A stretch of DNA of 34,567 nt from Pseudomonadota bacterium (GTDB lineage: Bacteria; Pseudomonadota; Gammaproteobacteria; Pseudomonadales; Moraxellaceae): NCBI GenBank assembly GCA_021804485.1, contig JAJZHM010000010.1, positions 1 through 34,567 of the forward strand, written 5' to 3'. A model generated the notes under the pieces. The model was given only the letters and a program-made list of their open reading frames with translations, did no database searches and was not told the origin of the DNA. Of the stretch, positions 16,601 to 27,148 are shown piece by piece; position 1 is the first letter of the stretch, and every line of letters starts with the position of its first letter. The position numbers were made by a program, and so were the translations under genes.

Positions 16601-17995
16601 TTAGCGGCCTTTGACAAACTGCAAGAGCCGACGCTTCTTTTTAATTTGCCGGGTCGTCAACATATTGGGTTTGTCCTTGAACGGATTATCTCCTGTTCGG
16701 AACTCAAGCTTGACCGGAGTCCCCTCCAGCCGAAAAAACTTGCGGAACAGATTTTCCAGATAACGACGATAGGCCATCGGTGTCTGATCGGTCTGATTGC
16801 CATGGATCACAAAGGTTGGAGGAAACGTGCCCCCCATGTGTCCATAACGCAGTTTGATACGGTGACCACGAACCAATGGCGGCTGATGCGCCTGAACAGC
16901 TTCTTCCAGTAACCGGGTGATTTCTGCAGCAGTGGCTCGACATGCCGCCGAATCATAGGCACGGTGAATCGAAGGGTACATCTCTCCAACGCCGGTGCCA
17001 TGACGCGCAGAGATCATGTGTATGCGAATATACCGGGCAAAGTCAAGACGTCGATCCAATTCCTGGCGGACAATACCTCGATCGTATTCGCTCATGCCAT
17101 CCCATTTATTGACGGCGATCACAACGGCCCGTCCGGCATCCAGAGCATAACCGAGCAGATGAAGATCCTGATCTACCAGACCTTCCCGAGCATCAATAAC
17201 CAGAATAATCACCTGGGCATCCTTGATCGCCTGCAGGGTTTTAACGATGGAAAACTTTTCCACGGTTTCATCAACCCGACCCCGGCGTCGGACACCTGCA
17301 GTATCAATCAGGGTATAAGATTTTCCGTGACGTTCAAAGGGGATAACGATGCTGTCGCGTGTGGTTCCTGGAGCATCAAAGACAACGACCCGGTCTTCAC
17401 CCAGCATGCGATTGACTAATGTCGATTTACCCACATTGGGTCGTCCGACCACCGCCATGCACAGGCCTCGATTCAATTCAGCTTCAACCCTGACCTCGGC
17501 TTCAACAGGCCAATCCGCCAGTGCAGCACTGATCAAGGCAGGTACACCCCGTCCATGACTGGCGGCAATGCCATGCATGGCGGTAAATCCAAGACGAAAA
17601 AACTCGGACAGAGCCGTAGGCTCATCAAGACCATCAATCTTGTTGACCACCAGCACAACCTTTTTATGATTGCGTCGCAGTTCATCAGCAATGCTAAAAT
17701 CCGCAGACGTCAGGCCAGCCCGGGCATCCACCATGAAGAAGACCAGATCGGCCTCTTCAATCGCTTGGCGAGACTGCTCAGCCATATAGACTTCAACACC
17801 TTCTTCACCCTCACCCAAACCACCGGTATCAATAACGATGAAGCTGCGCTCTTCGTTTCGACCATCACCATACTGGCGATCACGGGTCAAGCCCGGCATA
17901 TCAGCAACAAGCGCGTTTCGTGAACGGGTCAACTGGTTGAACAATGTTGATTTACCGACATTTGGCCTTCCAACCAGAGCAATCACCGGCCGCAT
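16601..17995 (-). CDS. der: Ribosome biogenesis GTPase Der (EngA)
   Basis: The 464-residue protein has the two tandem GTPase domains unique to Der, which matures the 50S subunit. Domain 1 shows GRPNVGKS (9-16), DTGG (56-59) and NKID (118-121). Domain 2 shows GRPNVGKS (184-191), DTAG (231-234) and NKWD (296-299). A KH-like RNA-binding domain follows (about 360-450), ending in a lysine-rich IKKKRR tail. It is the last gene of the rlmN-der run, starting one base after bamB ends. No clear terminator is seen downstream. Confidence 0.97.
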   Translation of the reverse strand: MRPVIALVGRPNVGKSTLFNQLTRSRNALVADMPGLTRDRQYGDGRNEERSFIVIDTGGLGEGEEGVEVYMAEQSRQAIEEADLVFFMVDARAGLTSADFSIADELRRNHKKVVLVVNKIDGLDEPTALSEFFRLGFTAMHGIAASHGRGVPALISAALADWPVEAEVRVEAELNRGLCMAVVGRPNVGKSTLVNRMLGEDRVVVFDAPGTTRDSIVIPFERHGKSYTLIDTAGVRRRGRVDETVEKFSIVKTLQAIKDAQVIILVIDAREGLVDQDLHLLGYALDAGRAVVIAVNKWDGMSEYDRGIVRQELDRRLDFARYIRIHMISARHGTGVGEMYPSIHRAYDSAACRATAAEITRLLEEAVQAHQPPLVRGHRIKLRYGHMGGTFPPTFVIHGNQTDQTPMAYRRYLENLFRKFFRLEGTPVKLEFRTGDNPFKDKPNMLTTRQIKKKRRLLQFVKGR

Positions 17996-17996
17996 A

Positions 17997-19181
17997 TTAT
18001 ACCTTCTTCATCTGAATACGAATGGCCACGACCCGGCCCCGCTGACTTTGGGCATAAATCACACCATCGTACGCCTGCAACGGTGCCACAAACCCACCAC
18101 TACGGTACAAATGAATGCGACCAAGCCAGTGACCATCTTCAACCGACATGGCATGGATCCAGCCATCAAAGTCACCAACCAGCAAAATATTATTGAGCAG
18201 CAAGGGTGCTGTGATACGACGCCCCAGCAAACCTGACTGCTTCCACCCAGGCTTGCCAGAGATCACATCAAAGGTCTCCAGGGTACTGTCTTCGTCCGAC
18301 ACATAGACACTGCCAAGACCTACTGTAAGCCCTTGCCAGGAAGAGGTATGACTATCCCAGCGATGCTTGCCGTTATCCGGATCAATCGATGCCACACCAC
18401 CGTGATAACTGGCAACATACAGGGAGTCCGCATCAGCTGCCATCTGGCCGTCCACATCATTCATGCGCTCAATTTCGGTCTGACCATCGGCGTCAACAAC
18501 GCGACTTTCCCATTGTGGTGCTCCGGTAGCCGCATCAAAGGACAGAACCCGACCCGAACCCGTACCAAGAAGCACATTACCGTTCACCAGGAATGGTGTT
18601 GCCATCCCTTGCAGGCTAAGTGCGGGCACGTTGCTTTGAGCCGTCCAGACTTTTTTGCCATCTTTGATCGACAGCGCAAACAGCATGCCATCATTGATGG
18701 AAACGTAGACCAATGAGCTACCGAGTGCAGGCAAGCTAACCGGTGAGCTCGGCAAACTAGCGGTCCATGACAGAACCCCATCCTTTAACCGATAGGCCAG
18801 AAGACGTCCATCCGAACAGCCCACCACGGCAATGCCATAGCCGGCTACCACACCGACCTGAATGGCAGCCGGTGCTTTGACTTTCCATAGCCGTTGCCCT
18901 GAACGCCGGTCATGCGCTTCCACAGTACCATCTTCAGATGCAGCAACGACCAACTGTTCCGTGATACCGGGACGCAGAGTCTCAAAGCGCGCCCCCGAAC
19001 CATTGCCGACACGAAAAGACCATATTTTCTCAATCTGAACAGCCGAATGTGCCAACTTTGGCAGTGGGCTTGTCTTAATTTCATTCGGCTTGTCCGAGCT
19101 GCAGCCGGCAACGCCAAGCAGCAGTCCACCTGTTACCAAACACGCACACACACCCTTGCACAGGGCTCGAATCATCCTCAC
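17997..19181 (-). CDS. bamB: Outer-membrane assembly lipoprotein BamB
   Basis: The 394-residue lipoprotein is a subunit of the BAM complex that inserts beta-barrel proteins such as the porin encoded in this window. The signal peptide ends in the lipobox GVAGC, with Cys27. The rest is an eight-bladed propeller of PQQ-type repeats, visible as recurring GR/DGxLxAxxxxxGxxxW patterns (for example [40 protein letters not shown]). The GTG start at 19181 overlaps the yfgM stop by four bases (GTGA), with GGAG ten bases upstream; an ATG two codons later is possible. Confidence 0.95.
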   Translation of the reverse strand: MRMIRALCKGVCACLVTGGLLLGVAGCSSDKPNEIKTSPLPKLAHSAVQIEKIWSFRVGNGSGARFETLRPGITEQLVVAASEDGTVEAHDRRSGQRLWKVKAPAAIQVGVVAGYGIAVVGCSDGRLLAYRLKDGVLSWTASLPSSPVSLPALGSSLVYVSINDGMLFALSIKDGKKVWTAQSNVPALSLQGMATPFLVNGNVLLGTGSGRVLSFDAATGAPQWESRVVDADGQTEIERMNDVDGQMAADADSLYVASYHGGVASIDPDNGKHRWDSHTSSWQGLTVGLGSVYVSDEDSTLETFDVISGKPGWKQSGLLGRRITAPLLLNNILLVGDFDGWIHAMSVEDGHWLGRIHLYRSGGFVAPLQAYDGVIYAQSQRGRVVAIRIQMKKV

Positions 19182-19891
19182 GAGGCAGGCGCTCCTTCCG
19201 GAACGACGGAAGTGGTCTTCTGCGAAGGAGCAATACCCATATCAGCCATCTTCAGGTTAAGCAGGGGTCGGGGTGGCAACTTGTCGCGAACCAGAGCCTG
19301 ATCAGCCGCCTGATACGCAGCTCTGGCAAGCTCAGGCTGATGATTAGCCAGATCAGCATCACCTTCAAGCTCCTTGCGACTGGCGTCATAGGCCGCATCA
19401 TGAACCTTTTGCAGATCCTGCAGCGCCTGAGCCGGTTGACCGGAGGCAATATCAACCGATGCCATCCGCAGCGCGGTTAATTGGGCAATCTGGTCTTCGG
19501 GGTGATGGTCAAAAACAAGCTGCAACTGATGCCGGGCTTCTTTGTAATCCTGATGATCCACCGCCACTCGGGCCAGGAGCCAGTGGGACAAATCCGCATA
19601 GCCACTACCAGAATCCAGTTGGATCAGCCGTTCGGCATCGGCATGCAAAGCGGTATTTGCAGTTGTAGCCTTATCCGACGAGGCTTCAGTCTGAATATGC
19701 TGATAATCCACCATGACACGCTGAAAGGCCATTGAAAGCTCTTCCCGATGATGCCGCTGATGAACTTGCCAATAGCGCCAGCCAGCAAATCCAGCCGAGA
19801 TAACCAGAGCAATGGTCAGTATAAGATTGCCCCAGTCTTCCCAGAAGTCCTTGAGCGCGGCAATTTGTTCTTCTTCCGAAAGATGACTCAC
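19178..19891 (-). CDS. yfgM: YfgM family TPR protein, inner membrane
   Basis: The 237-residue protein begins with the YfgM signature LSEEEQIAALKDFWEDWGN, a short cytoplasmic segment. One membrane helix follows (about 23-40), then a periplasmic helical region with TPR-like repeats. In E. coli YfgM is associated with the SecYEG translocon and the chaperone PpiD and helps hand over exported proteins. Position between hisS and bamB is conserved in gammaproteobacteria. It starts 12 bases after hisS and overlaps bamB by four bases. Confidence 0.93.
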   Translation of the reverse strand: MSHLSEEEQIAALKDFWEDWGNLILTIALVISAGFAGWRYWQVHQRHHREELSMAFQRVMVDYQHIQTEASSDKATTANTALHADAERLIQLDSGSGYADLSHWLLARVAVDHQDYKEARHQLQLVFDHHPEDQIAQLTALRMASVDIASGQPAQALQDLQKVHDAAYDASRKELEGDADLANHQPELARAAYQAADQALVRDKLPPRPLLNLKMADMGIAPSQKTTSVVPEGAPAS

Positions 19892-19903
19892 TCCAGTTGC
19901 TCC

Positions 19904-21181
19904 TTATTTAGTCCAATGTTCGTGTAACCATTGCGGTAATGTTTCCTGAGGCAGGGTGACCTGCTCTGCCTGGGTACGTAACCACTTGAGCGTCACCGAT
20001 CCGCTCTGCAACTCTTCCTCACCCAGCAAGACTGCCAGTTCGGCACCTGATCGGTCGGCACGCCGGAACTGACTTTTAAAGCTGCCGCCCTGCAGATGTA
20101 CGAGGACCCGAAGATCCGGGATGAGATGGCGCAGGCGGTGAGCCAGCACCATGGCCTGCTGGGCAAAGAATTCGCCCTGCCCAAGCAAGATGAGATCTGC
20201 TTCAACCGGGGCTGTCTCACCCTGCTGTTGCTGCAGCATCAGAACCAGACGCTCCATACCAAAGGCCATGCCAACAGCAGGCACAGAATCTCCACCAAGC
20301 TGTTCCACCAGCCGGTCATACCGACCACCGGCACAAACGGTTCCTTGGGTTCCAAGTGTTGTCGTGACCCATTCAAAGACCGTACTGTTGTAATAATCAA
20401 GACCACGCACCAAACGGTGATTGATTCGGTACGACACCCCTGCATGCTCGAGAATCCGCTCAATTTCATTCAGTTCATGACGAGCTGCAGCATCGAGAAA
20501 ATCCAGTAGGACAGGAGCACGTTGCAAAATGACCTGGGTTGATTCGATTTTGGAATCCAGAATTCGTAGAGGATTTTCGCGCAATCGTCGCTGGGAGTCT
20601 TCATCCAGATCGGCCTCGTGCTGTTGAAGATACGCAACCAGTGCCGTCCGATAGGCCGCTCGGCTCTCCGGATGACCGAGACTGTTCAGCTCAAGCTGCA
20701 CCTGACTGGTCAGCCCAAGCTGATCCCAGACACAGGCACTCAGCAGCATCAATTCAGCATCCACATAGGGACCAGGCGTACCAAAAGATTCCAGCCCAAA
20801 TTGATGAAATTGACGATAACGCCCTTTCTGTGGACGTTCATAACGGAACATCGGTCCTTGATAATAAAATCGTGGCTGCTGATGTCTGAGGAGATTATGT
20901 TCAATAGCCGCCCGCACACAGCCTGCTGTTCCTTCCGGACGAAGGGCAAGCAAGTCACCACTTCGATCGGCAAAGGTGTACATTTCTTTTTCAACGATAT
21001 CGGTCACTGCACCAATGGCACGGGCATACAACCGTGCCTCTTCAACCAGTGGCAGGCGGATTTCCGCATAACCGTGTGCTGCAGCCGTTGCCCGCAGTAC
21101 CTGCTCAAGCTTTTGCCAGATGGGTGTCTGTTCGGGCAGGAGGTCATTCATGCCCCGTATGGCTTTAATCGCTTCCGTCAT
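19904..21181 (-). CDS. hisS: Histidyl-tRNA synthetase
   Basis: The 425-residue class II synthetase charges tRNA-His. It starts with [18 protein letters not shown]. Motif 2 lies in the [23 protein letters not shown] region (106-127, with catalytic Arg113 and a flexible loop), preceded by RPEGTAG. The histidine-specific [13 protein letters not shown] (259-271) and the C-terminal anticodon-binding domain (about 330-425) complete it. It overlaps ispG by four bases (ATGA). Confidence 0.97.
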   Translation of the reverse strand: MTEAIKAIRGMNDLLPEQTPIWQKLEQVLRATAAAHGYAEIRLPLVEEARLYARAIGAVTDIVEKEMYTFADRSGDLLALRPEGTAGCVRAAIEHNLLRHQQPRFYYQGPMFRYERPQKGRYRQFHQFGLESFGTPGPYVDAELMLLSACVWDQLGLTSQVQLELNSLGHPESRAAYRTALVAYLQQHEADLDEDSQRRLRENPLRILDSKIESTQVILQRAPVLLDFLDAAARHELNEIERILEHAGVSYRINHRLVRGLDYYNSTVFEWVTTTLGTQGTVCAGGRYDRLVEQLGGDSVPAVGMAFGMERLVLMLQQQQGETAPVEADLILLGQGEFFAQQAMVLAHRLRHLIPDLRVLVHLQGGSFKSQFRRADRSGAELAVLLGEEELQSGSVTLKWLRTQAEQVTLPQETLPQWLHEHWTK

Positions 21182-22302
21182 ACCGACTCACTTCGCAGGA
21201 TCAGGCGCTCTGCAGCTTCACGACGCGCAAGCAGTCTGGCACGAACCTGACGCTCAATTTCATCGACGACCTCAGAGGTTTGAACCAAGTGGCTTTTCTG
21301 ACCGTCAATATAAATCAGACTGCGTGGTGAAGCGCCGCAAAGACCGATGTCTGCTTCCTTGGCCTCGCCCGGACCATTAACCTTGCAGCCAATCACCGCC
21401 ACATTCAATGGTTCGCGCACATCCGAAAGACGTTCTTCCAGACTGTTCATGACCTTAATCACATCAAATTCCTGACGTGAACAGCTTGGGCAAGCAATAA
21501 AGTTGATACCCAAAGAACGCAGCTGCAACGACTTGAGCAGGTCAAATCCCACCCGGACTTCATCTTCAGGAGGCGCAGCCAGAGAGATACGAACGGTATC
21601 CCCAATGCCTTCCAAGAGCAACGCTCCAAGTGCAACAGCTGATTTGACGGTACCAGCCCGAAAACTACCCGCCTCGGTCACGCCAAGATGCAAGGGCTGC
21701 TCAATCTGCCGCGCCAGCAACCGATAGGCATCTAGGGTAAGGAAAACATTCGATGCTTTGACACTAACCTTGAACTCCTGAAAGTTCATGCGGTCAAGCA
21801 GATCAATATGACGCATCGCCGACTCGACCAGAGCAGCACCCGTTGGTTCACCGTATTTCTTTTGCAGGTCTTTCTCAAGAGAACCGGCATTGACACCAAT
21901 ACGCATTGAAATGCCCAGATCCTTGGCGCAATCCACTACTTCCCGAACCTTTTGGTCACTGCCGATATTACCGGGATTGATACGCAGACAATCCGCTCCG
22001 TAACGCGCCACCGCCAAAGCAATGGTGTGGTCAAAATGGATGTCGGCGATCAGCGGCACATCAACCTGCCTGCGAATATGAGCAAAGGCTTCAGCAGCAT
22101 CCATACTGGGTATGGAGACACGGACCATGTCAGCACCTGCATCCACACACCGCTGAATCTGGGCAACCGTCGCATCAACATCACAGGTATCGGTATTGGT
22201 CATAGTCTGCACGCTGATCGGTGCATCTCCCCCAACCTCAACACGCCCGACCCGGATCTTGCGACTGGGACGTCTTTTGATCAAAGATTCTGCCGCATGC
22301 AT
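21178..22302 (-). CDS. ispG: 4-hydroxy-3-methylbut-2-en-1-yl diphosphate synthase (flavodoxin)
   Basis: The 374-residue enzyme makes HMBPP in the methylerythritol phosphate pathway. An N-terminal TIM barrel ([27 protein letters not shown]) precedes the 4Fe-4S domain. The cluster ligands are Cys271 and Cys274 (CPSC), Cys306 ([10 protein letters not shown]) and Glu313, each one residue on from E. coli. It depends on the isc machinery encoded about 5-10 kb away. Its ATG overlaps the rodZ stop as TAATG. Confidence 0.97.
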   Translation of the reverse strand: MHAAESLIKRRPSRKIRVGRVEVGGDAPISVQTMTNTDTCDVDATVAQIQRCVDAGADMVRVSIPSMDAAEAFAHIRRQVDVPLIADIHFDHTIALAVARYGADCLRINPGNIGSDQKVREVVDCAKDLGISMRIGVNAGSLEKDLQKKYGEPTGAALVESAMRHIDLLDRMNFQEFKVSVKASNVFLTLDAYRLLARQIEQPLHLGVTEAGSFRAGTVKSAVALGALLLEGIGDTVRISLAAPPEDEVRVGFDLLKSLQLRSLGINFIACPSCSRQEFDVIKVMNSLEERLSDVREPLNVAVIGCKVNGPGEAKEADIGLCGASPRSLIYIDGQKSHLVQTSEVVDEIERQVRARLLARREAAERLILRSESV

Positions 22303-23234
22303 TACGGCTTCAACTCAAAATCAGCAACATGATTTTGGGTATAGGCAGTCAGATCAACCGCTTTACCATCCTGGTCGATATGGACATGCTCAGCATTACC
22401 AATACGAAGGTGCCAGGGCGGCGTACCCGACAAGCTAATCTGTTCGCCGCCCGTATGCATGCCAACTGCGACCACCTGTCCGCTCGCATCGGTCACCCGC
22501 AACCAAGACGGCTGAACCAGGCTCAAGATAACGCTATGATCACCCTGTTTTGCCTGAGCAGAAGGCTCAGGCAAAACGACAGGAACGGGCAATGGCACCG
22601 AGACTGATTTCTGCTGCGACTGCGGTTCAACGACCGGTGGAACAGCCGGGACAGGAGCATAGATCTTGACGGCTACTGATGGAACAGGTTCTGGGTGCAA
22701 AACAACTGGTTTGGGCTCAATCACTGCAATCGGCAGAGCGTGATGCGCTTCCTGGGCCAGCCCGGCACCGGGGTTGAACGTTTCACGGGACGACCAAATA
22801 AAAGCGCCACCCACCATAGCCAGTACAACCAGAATCGAAGCATAGGTCAGCACTTTGGACAAAGATGTAATCCTAGGACGTTGTACCGCTCCCAATATCC
22901 TGACCGGATTAACTTCCGTCAAACTCGGGTCACTGCTGCGCGTTTCCAGCGCCTGATCGAACTTATTGACCACATCATTTTCATCAAGCTGCAAAAGACG
23001 GGCATAAGAACGCATATACCCGCGTGCGAATGCAACCCCAGGCAGCAGGTCATAGTGGTCGCGTTCAATCGCCTCAATGAAGCGAACCGAAAGGTTCAAT
23101 TCCTGAGCGATGTCCTTGATGGTCAACCCTCTCAGTTCACGGGCGCGACGTAGTCTCTGCCCAGGGAGAAAGTTAAGAAAATCTTCTGTCTGATCCCGTG
23201 AAACGGGCGAAATAGGCGATTCGGACGTCTGCAT
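22302..23234 (-). CDS. rodZ: Cytoskeletal protein RodZ
   Basis: The 310-residue protein links MreB to the cell-shape machinery. An N-terminal helix-turn-helix domain (about 24-92, [20 protein letters not shown] then [10 protein letters not shown]) lies in the cytoplasm, followed by one membrane helix (about 129-147). A proline- and valine-rich periplasmic linker (about 165-235) and a C-terminal DUF4115 domain (about 236-310, [14 protein letters not shown] onward) follow. This domain order is diagnostic. GAGGAA lies eight bases before the ATG. The gene sits between pilF and ispG, its usual place. Confidence 0.94.
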   Translation of the reverse strand: MQTSESPISPVSRDQTEDFLNFLPGQRLRRARELRGLTIKDIAQELNLSVRFIEAIERDHYDLLPGVAFARGYMRSYARLLQLDENDVVNKFDQALETRSSDPSLTEVNPVRILGAVQRPRITSLSKVLTYASILVVLAMVGGAFIWSSRETFNPGAGLAQEAHHALPIAVIEPKPVVLHPEPVPSVAVKIYAPVPAVPPVVEPQSQQKSVSVPLPVPVVLPEPSAQAKQGDHSVILSLVQPSWLRVTDASGQVVAVGMHTGGEQISLSGTPPWHLRIGNAEHVHIDQDGKAVDLTAYTQNHVADFELKP

Positions 23235-23244
23235 CGTTCATTCC

Positions 23245-24033
23245 TCAGGGATTTGTCGGTGGTACATGGCGACTGAATTTCTGGTATTCAAAAAATTCCT
23301 GGCTTTGCGGATACAGATTCTGCAAGGCCAGCGAAGTACTGGCCATAGCGGCTGTATCGTGGCGCGCATGCGCCAGCCTCCAGCCCAGCCAAAGACCCCG
23401 GGCCGATTGAGGCTGATGACGCATAAGGCGGACATATTGACCATATCCAAGTTGGGCATGCTCCATATCACCCAGATCGTAGAACACTTCCGCAAGTTCC
23501 AGATTGGATACCGGCATATTGGCACTCAGCCGCAATGCATGGAAAAAGGCATCCTTGGCAAGGGGTAATGCATGGCGCTGCTCCTGACAAAGTCCAAGAT
23601 TTTCATATGCTGCGGCACGATTAGCATAAAGTGAATCATTGGTCGCTGCCATAAATTGGGTGCAAGCTGCCTCAAAGTTCTTTTGGTGGTAGAGAAAAGT
23701 ACCGTAATCATTATGAAACTGACCACTCGTATCTCCTGAGATACGTATCGCCTTGCGAAAATTGGCGTCGGCACGCTCATTGTCGCCTTGGGCCGCGAGC
23801 GCCAGCCCAAGTCCATTATAGGTTTCAGCAAGATTCGGAGAAAGCCGACTGGCAGACTCAAACTCAACCTGAGCTTTCTGAATATCGCCCATCCGCAGAT
23901 ATTCCATACCGATCTGGTTCCGGGTCATGGCTGCCTGCATCGGATTGGGCTTGTTCAGAGGCTGACCAACATAAACGCAGCCACTCAGCATCACAACACC
24001 CAAAAGTACAATCGAGGAGTACATCCTTTTCAT
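23245..24033 (-). CDS. pilF: Type IV pilus pilotin lipoprotein PilF/PilW
   Basis: The 262-residue lipoprotein (lipobox LSGC, Cys19) contains a series of tetratricopeptide repeats from about residue 35 to 240 (for example QIGMEYLRMGDIQKAQVEFESASRL and NGLGLALAAQGDNERADANF). In Pseudomonas PilF carries the secretin PilQ to the outer membrane, where it multimerises. No other pilus gene lies in this window, as is usual for pilF at this locus. It starts two bases after rlmN ends and is followed by rodZ after ten bases. Confidence 0.93.
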   Translation of the reverse strand: MKRMYSSIVLLGVVMLSGCVYVGQPLNKPNPMQAAMTRNQIGMEYLRMGDIQKAQVEFESASRLSPNLAETYNGLGLALAAQGDNERADANFRKAIRISGDTSGQFHNDYGTFLYHQKNFEAACTQFMAATNDSLYANRAAAYENLGLCQEQRHALPLAKDAFFHALRLSANMPVSNLELAEVFYDLGDMEHAQLGYGQYVRLMRHQPQSARGLWLGWRLAHARHDTAAMASTSLALQNLYPQSQEFFEYQKFSRHVPPTNP

Positions 24034-24035
24034 GA

Positions 24036-25244
24036 CTAATCTTCCCTTTCAACAGGCAATGACTGGGCAACCCGTTCTTTCCAGCGAACCGCCCTAGTGG
24101 TGCGATCCTTTACATTGCCGACAAGCTGTCCACAGGCAGCATCAATATCCTCACCACGAGTTGTACGTATGGTACAGGTAAAATCGGCATCAAGGAGAAT
24201 TTTCTGAAATGCCAGTACAGCAGAACGGGACGGACGCTTATAAGGTGCATGTGGAAAGGGATTGAAGGGAATCAGGTTGATTTTGCTTGGCACATCCCGC
24301 AAAAGCTGTTTCAGTTGATGAGCATGCACAGGCTGGTCATTAACTCCGGCAAGCAGCACATATTCCATGGTAATCCTGCGACGACCCTGATCATGTGCCT
24401 GATGCCGACGCAGGTAGCGCTGACAGGCTGCCATCAGTTCTTCCAAAGGATAACGTTTGTTGACCGGCACCAGTTCGTCACGCAAGGCGTTGTTAGGGGC
24501 ATGCAGCGAAACCGCAAGCGCCACATCAACGGCTTCACCCAAACGATCAATCTGCGGAACCAGACCAGAGGTCGAAACCGTCACCCTGCGTTTGGAAAGA
24601 CCATAAGCTCGATCATCCATCATCAAGGTCACCGCAGCGCGCACAGCATCAAAATTGAGCAGTGGCTCCCCCATGCCCATCATCACGACATTGCTGACTG
24701 CACGGGGAGCACCTTCGGAATCAGACTGTGCGGCAATAAACACCTGGCCAATAATCTCCGCTGCGCTCAAATCGCGCTGAAAGCCTTGCTTCCCGGTTGA
24801 ACAGAACGTGCAGCCAAGGGCACAGCCTACTTGGGAAGACACACACAAAGTCCGACGATCACCATCTGGAATCAGGACCGTTTCAATCTGTCCACCACCA
24901 TCGACTTCCATGACCCATTTGCGGGTTCCATCGGCTGCCCGATGTTCAAAGACAACCCGAGGCGGACGTACCTCAGCACATCCTTTCAACAGCTGGCGCA
25001 GATCCTTGGCAATATCCGTCATGTCATCAAAATCAGCAACATACTTCTGATGCATCCATTTCATGACTTGGGTGGCACGAAATCGTGCCTGCCCCATGGA
25101 CAGGAGAAAGGCTTCAAGCTCGGGAAGGGTCATCCCCAGAAGATTGACACGGCTTGGGGACAATGCTTCTCGGGACAATGCTTCTTGGGCCAAAGGCTCT
25201 ACTAAAGGCAAAGCAGCTTTTGTATCAGGAGTATCATGAGTCAT
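24036..25244 (-). CDS. rlmN: Dual-specificity RNA methyltransferase RlmN
   Basis: The 402-residue radical-SAM enzyme methylates C2 of adenine 2503 in 23S rRNA and A37 in some tRNAs. The 4Fe-4S ligands are Cys141, Cys145 and Cys148 (CALGCTFC), in the family's CxxxCxxC spacing. Cys371 (DAACGQL) is the cysteine that carries the methyl group. [14 protein letters not shown] is the SAM-binding signature. About 30 residues precede the usual start ([11 protein letters not shown]); they contain a short repeat ([10 protein letters not shown]) coded by a 15-bp tandem duplication. It heads the eight-gene run that ends at der. Confidence 0.96.
   Translation of the reverse strand: MTHDTPDTKAALPLVEPLAQEALSREALSPSRVNLLGMTLPELEAFLLSMGQARFRATQVMKWMHQKYVADFDDMTDIAKDLRQLLKGCAEVRPPRVVFEHRAADGTRKWVMEVDGGGQIETVLIPDGDRRTLCVSSQVGCALGCTFCSTGKQGFQRDLSAAEIIGQVFIAAQSDSEGAPRAVSNVVMMGMGEPLLNFDAVRAAVTLMMDDRAYGLSKRRVTVSTSGLVPQIDRLGEAVDVALAVSLHAPNNALRDELVPVNKRYPLEELMAACQRYLRRHQAHDQGRRRITMEYVLLAGVNDQPVHAHQLKQLLRDVPSKINLIPFNPFPHAPYKRPSRSAVLAFQKILLDADFTCTIRTTRGEDIDAACGQLVGNVKDRTTRAVRWKERVAQSLPVERED
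25157..25185 (-). repeat. 15-bp tandem duplication in the rlmN 5' end
   Basis: GGGACAATGCTTCT occurs at 25157-25170 and again at 25172-25185, a 15-bp period. It encodes EALS twice within the non-conserved N-terminal extension of RlmN and keeps the frame. Confidence 0.8.
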
Positions 25245-25299
25245 GATGATCTGTCCGACGGGTTGCTACACCATTTATGTCGATATTCTTCACCATACC

Positions 25300-25343
25300 T
25301 CCTGTATCAAGACATGATCGCTGAATCAGAACATGATATCAGG
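25300..25343. promoter_or_regulatory. Nested direct and inverted repeats upstream of rlmN
   Basis: ATCAAGACATGAT (25306-25318) recurs as ATCAGAACATGAT (25325-25337), a 13-base direct repeat 19 bases apart with two differences. The outer ends TCCTGTATCA and TGATATCAGGA also form an inverted repeat with one bulge. They lie 56-99 bases upstream of the rlmN start, between it and ndk. They could be a regulator site or a 3' structure for ndk; neither is proven. Confidence 0.3.
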
Positions 25344-25363
25344 AGGATGCTCCACACGCTGTC

Positions 25364-25789
25364 TTAGCGGGACAGCACTTCAACTGTACTGAAAAAATAG
25401 GCAATTTCCCGCGCAGCAGACTGAGGGGAATCAGAGCCATGCACCGCATTGGCATCAATGCTTTCAGCGAAATCCGCACGAATGGTTCCGGCAGCAGCCT
25501 TTTTCGGGTCGGTGGCTCCCATCAATTCACGGTTCAGAGCCACAGCATTTTCACCTTCAAGCACCTGCATCAATACAGGACCAGAAGTCATGAAGCTAAT
25601 CAGATCTGGGAAGAAAGAGCGTTCGGCATGCTCCGCATAGAAACCTTCTGCCTCAGCCTTGCTAAGATGCTTCATCTTGCAGCCAACAACCTTGAGACTC
25701 GCCTGTTCAAAGCGGCTGAGAATGGCGCCAAGTACATTCTTGGCAACTGCATCGGGCTTAATCATCGAAAAGGTGCGTTCAATAGCCAT
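25364..25789 (-). CDS. ndk: Nucleoside diphosphate kinase
   Basis: The 141-residue enzyme balances nucleoside triphosphate pools by phosphate transfer through a histidine. [18 protein letters not shown] is the standard start, and NAVHGSDS carries the phosphorylated His117. The ATG at 25789 has AGGA nine bases before it; an in-frame extension to 25882 is not conserved and would cover the promoter. Length matches the family (about 140-143). Confidence 0.97.
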   Translation of the reverse strand: MAIERTFSMIKPDAVAKNVLGAILSRFEQASLKVVGCKMKHLSKAEAEGFYAEHAERSFFPDLISFMTSGPVLMQVLEGENAVALNRELMGATDPKKAAAGTIRADFAESIDANAVHGSDSPQSAAREIAYFFSTVEVLSR

Positions 25790-25820
25790 AATCATTAATC
25801 CTGTGTCAAAATTGGCTCGG

Positions 25821-25849
25821 ATTATACGCAGACAATGAACTCCTGACCA
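25821..25849 (-). promoter_or_regulatory. ndk promoter
   Basis: On the minus strand a perfect TATAAT (25826-25821) lies 17 bases after TGGTCA (25849-25844, four of six matches to the -35 consensus). Transcription would start about 25 bases before the ndk ATG. It supports the start chosen for ndk. Confidence 0.65.
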
Positions 25850-26031
25850 GTAGTTCTCTACGAATGTACGACAATTAGCCAACTTGACATCGTCACTGCC
25901 CTACGGAACAGGAATTATTCGGCTTTGCCTTCCCTGCGGGCCGTCACAGAACGACATTTATGTCTAAACCATAGACAAAAGCTCAGGATTACTAAACAGG
26001 CGGCAAACGCAGGCTGTTGGTGCAAAGGATG

Positions 26032-27141
26032 TCAGGACGCGCCCCAGAGCATAACATGGTTCAGCTGTGGCGGTTTACGCATATTTTCAATGTAAAGAAT
26101 TCTAAACTCAGGCAACCGACAATCTCGAAGAAAGGCACCATGATAAGGCGAACCCTTGGCACTAATGATCGCCCGAACCTTGGGTGCATCCGCAATTTGA
26201 GTACGATGGGTGACAACTGCAATTTCTTCATTAGCCAAACGCACAAACACCCCTGGAGGAAAAGGGGTCAGTACCGAAGAAAGTGCTTTCTGCAATCGCT
26301 CATCTTGGTATTCTTGGGCAAGCACCTGTCGCGCCTGATCAGGAGACAGTCGTTCCCGATAGGCACGACGGGAAATCATCGCCGTATAACGCTCAGCAAG
26401 ATTCAGCACCTTGGCCTCTTCACGGATTTCAACTTCTTTCAGACCTCGAGGATAACCACTGCCATCAATCGTCTCATGATGCAGGTGAACGATCTCAAGA
26501 CAATGCTGATCATCAATACCAGCCTTGATGGCTGACTCAACCGCCAGTTCAGGATGTTTGCGCAAAACAGCCCGCTGTGCGTGCGTCAGTCGTGTTTGTG
26601 AACTGTTGAGCTTTTCCTGAAGGGAAAGATAAGCCAGATTGGCAATCACGGCAGCCTTGACCGATGACTCAAGACGTTCGCCCGACCACTGCAGACTCTT
26701 GCCAACCATACCAACAAACAAGGCATGGATCAGCGGCTGACGGCAAATGTTTTTCTGAGGGGAATACGCATGAGCCAATGCCAGACATGCATCCGCATCA
26801 TCTTCACACAGATGGATAATACGCCTGCCCAGTCCAGTTAAACGACGGTGACTATCCGCTTCTGCCGACAAAACCCGATTGACTGTCAGTTCAATTTCTT
26901 CAATCAGTGATGGTATTTCCGCAAAAACAGCCGTTTTTCTTCCAGCAACTTCAACAGGAGCGACAACATCGTTCTGCGAGACAAACAAACCCCGTTCATA
27001 AAGTCGATCCAGTTGATCCTGTGTACTGATGACAAAACCACGGTTAAGCAGCAGCCGCCCCTCAGCATCATAGACATCAAAAGGAATCGGTTTGCCGACA
27101 ACAACCGTTCCTATCTGCATTTTTTGAATGGACGCTGCCAT
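26032..27141 (-). CDS. Degenerate HD-GYP domain protein, probably catalytically inactive
   Basis: The 369-residue protein has a short N-terminal domain (about 5-60, VGKPIPFDVYDAEGRLLLNRG) common in cyclic-di-GMP phosphodiesterases. An HD-GYP domain (about 130-290) and a C-terminal tail (PPGVFVRLANEEIAVV) follow. The GYP signature is intact: HHETIDGSGYP (221-231), with His139 and His196 also present. The name-giving HD pair is lost: where HDIG is expected the sequence reads ANLA (167-170), and the later DVYDA motif reads ERYTA (250-254). With those metal ligands gone, hydrolysis of cyclic-di-GMP is unlikely; a binding or scaffold role is possible, as for the YN-GYP variant PA2572 of P. aeruginosa. 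It lies between iscX and ndk, genes adjacent in Pseudomonas-like genomes. Confidence 0.85.
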   Translation of the reverse strand: MAASIQKMQIGTVVVGKPIPFDVYDAEGRLLLNRGFVISTQDQLDRLYERGLFVSQNDVVAPVEVAGRKTAVFAEIPSLIEEIELTVNRVLSAEADSHRRLTGLGRRIIHLCEDDADACLALAHAYSPQKNICRQPLIHALFVGMVGKSLQWSGERLESSVKAAVIANLAYLSLQEKLNSSQTRLTHAQRAVLRKHPELAVESAIKAGIDDQHCLEIVHLHHETIDGSGYPRGLKEVEIREEAKVLNLAERYTAMISRRAYRERLSPDQARQVLAQEYQDERLQKALSSVLTPFPPGVFVRLANEEIAVVTHRTQIADAPKVRAIISAKGSPYHGAFLRDCRLPEFRILYIENMRKPPQLNHVMLWGAS

Positions 27142-27148
27142 ACGACAC

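Noticed and set aside
25961-25977. TGTCTA-AACCA-TAGACA inverted repeat after the HD-GYP gene
   Set aside because: Only six A/T-rich base pairs, no U tract, and not close enough to either gene start to argue for an operator.
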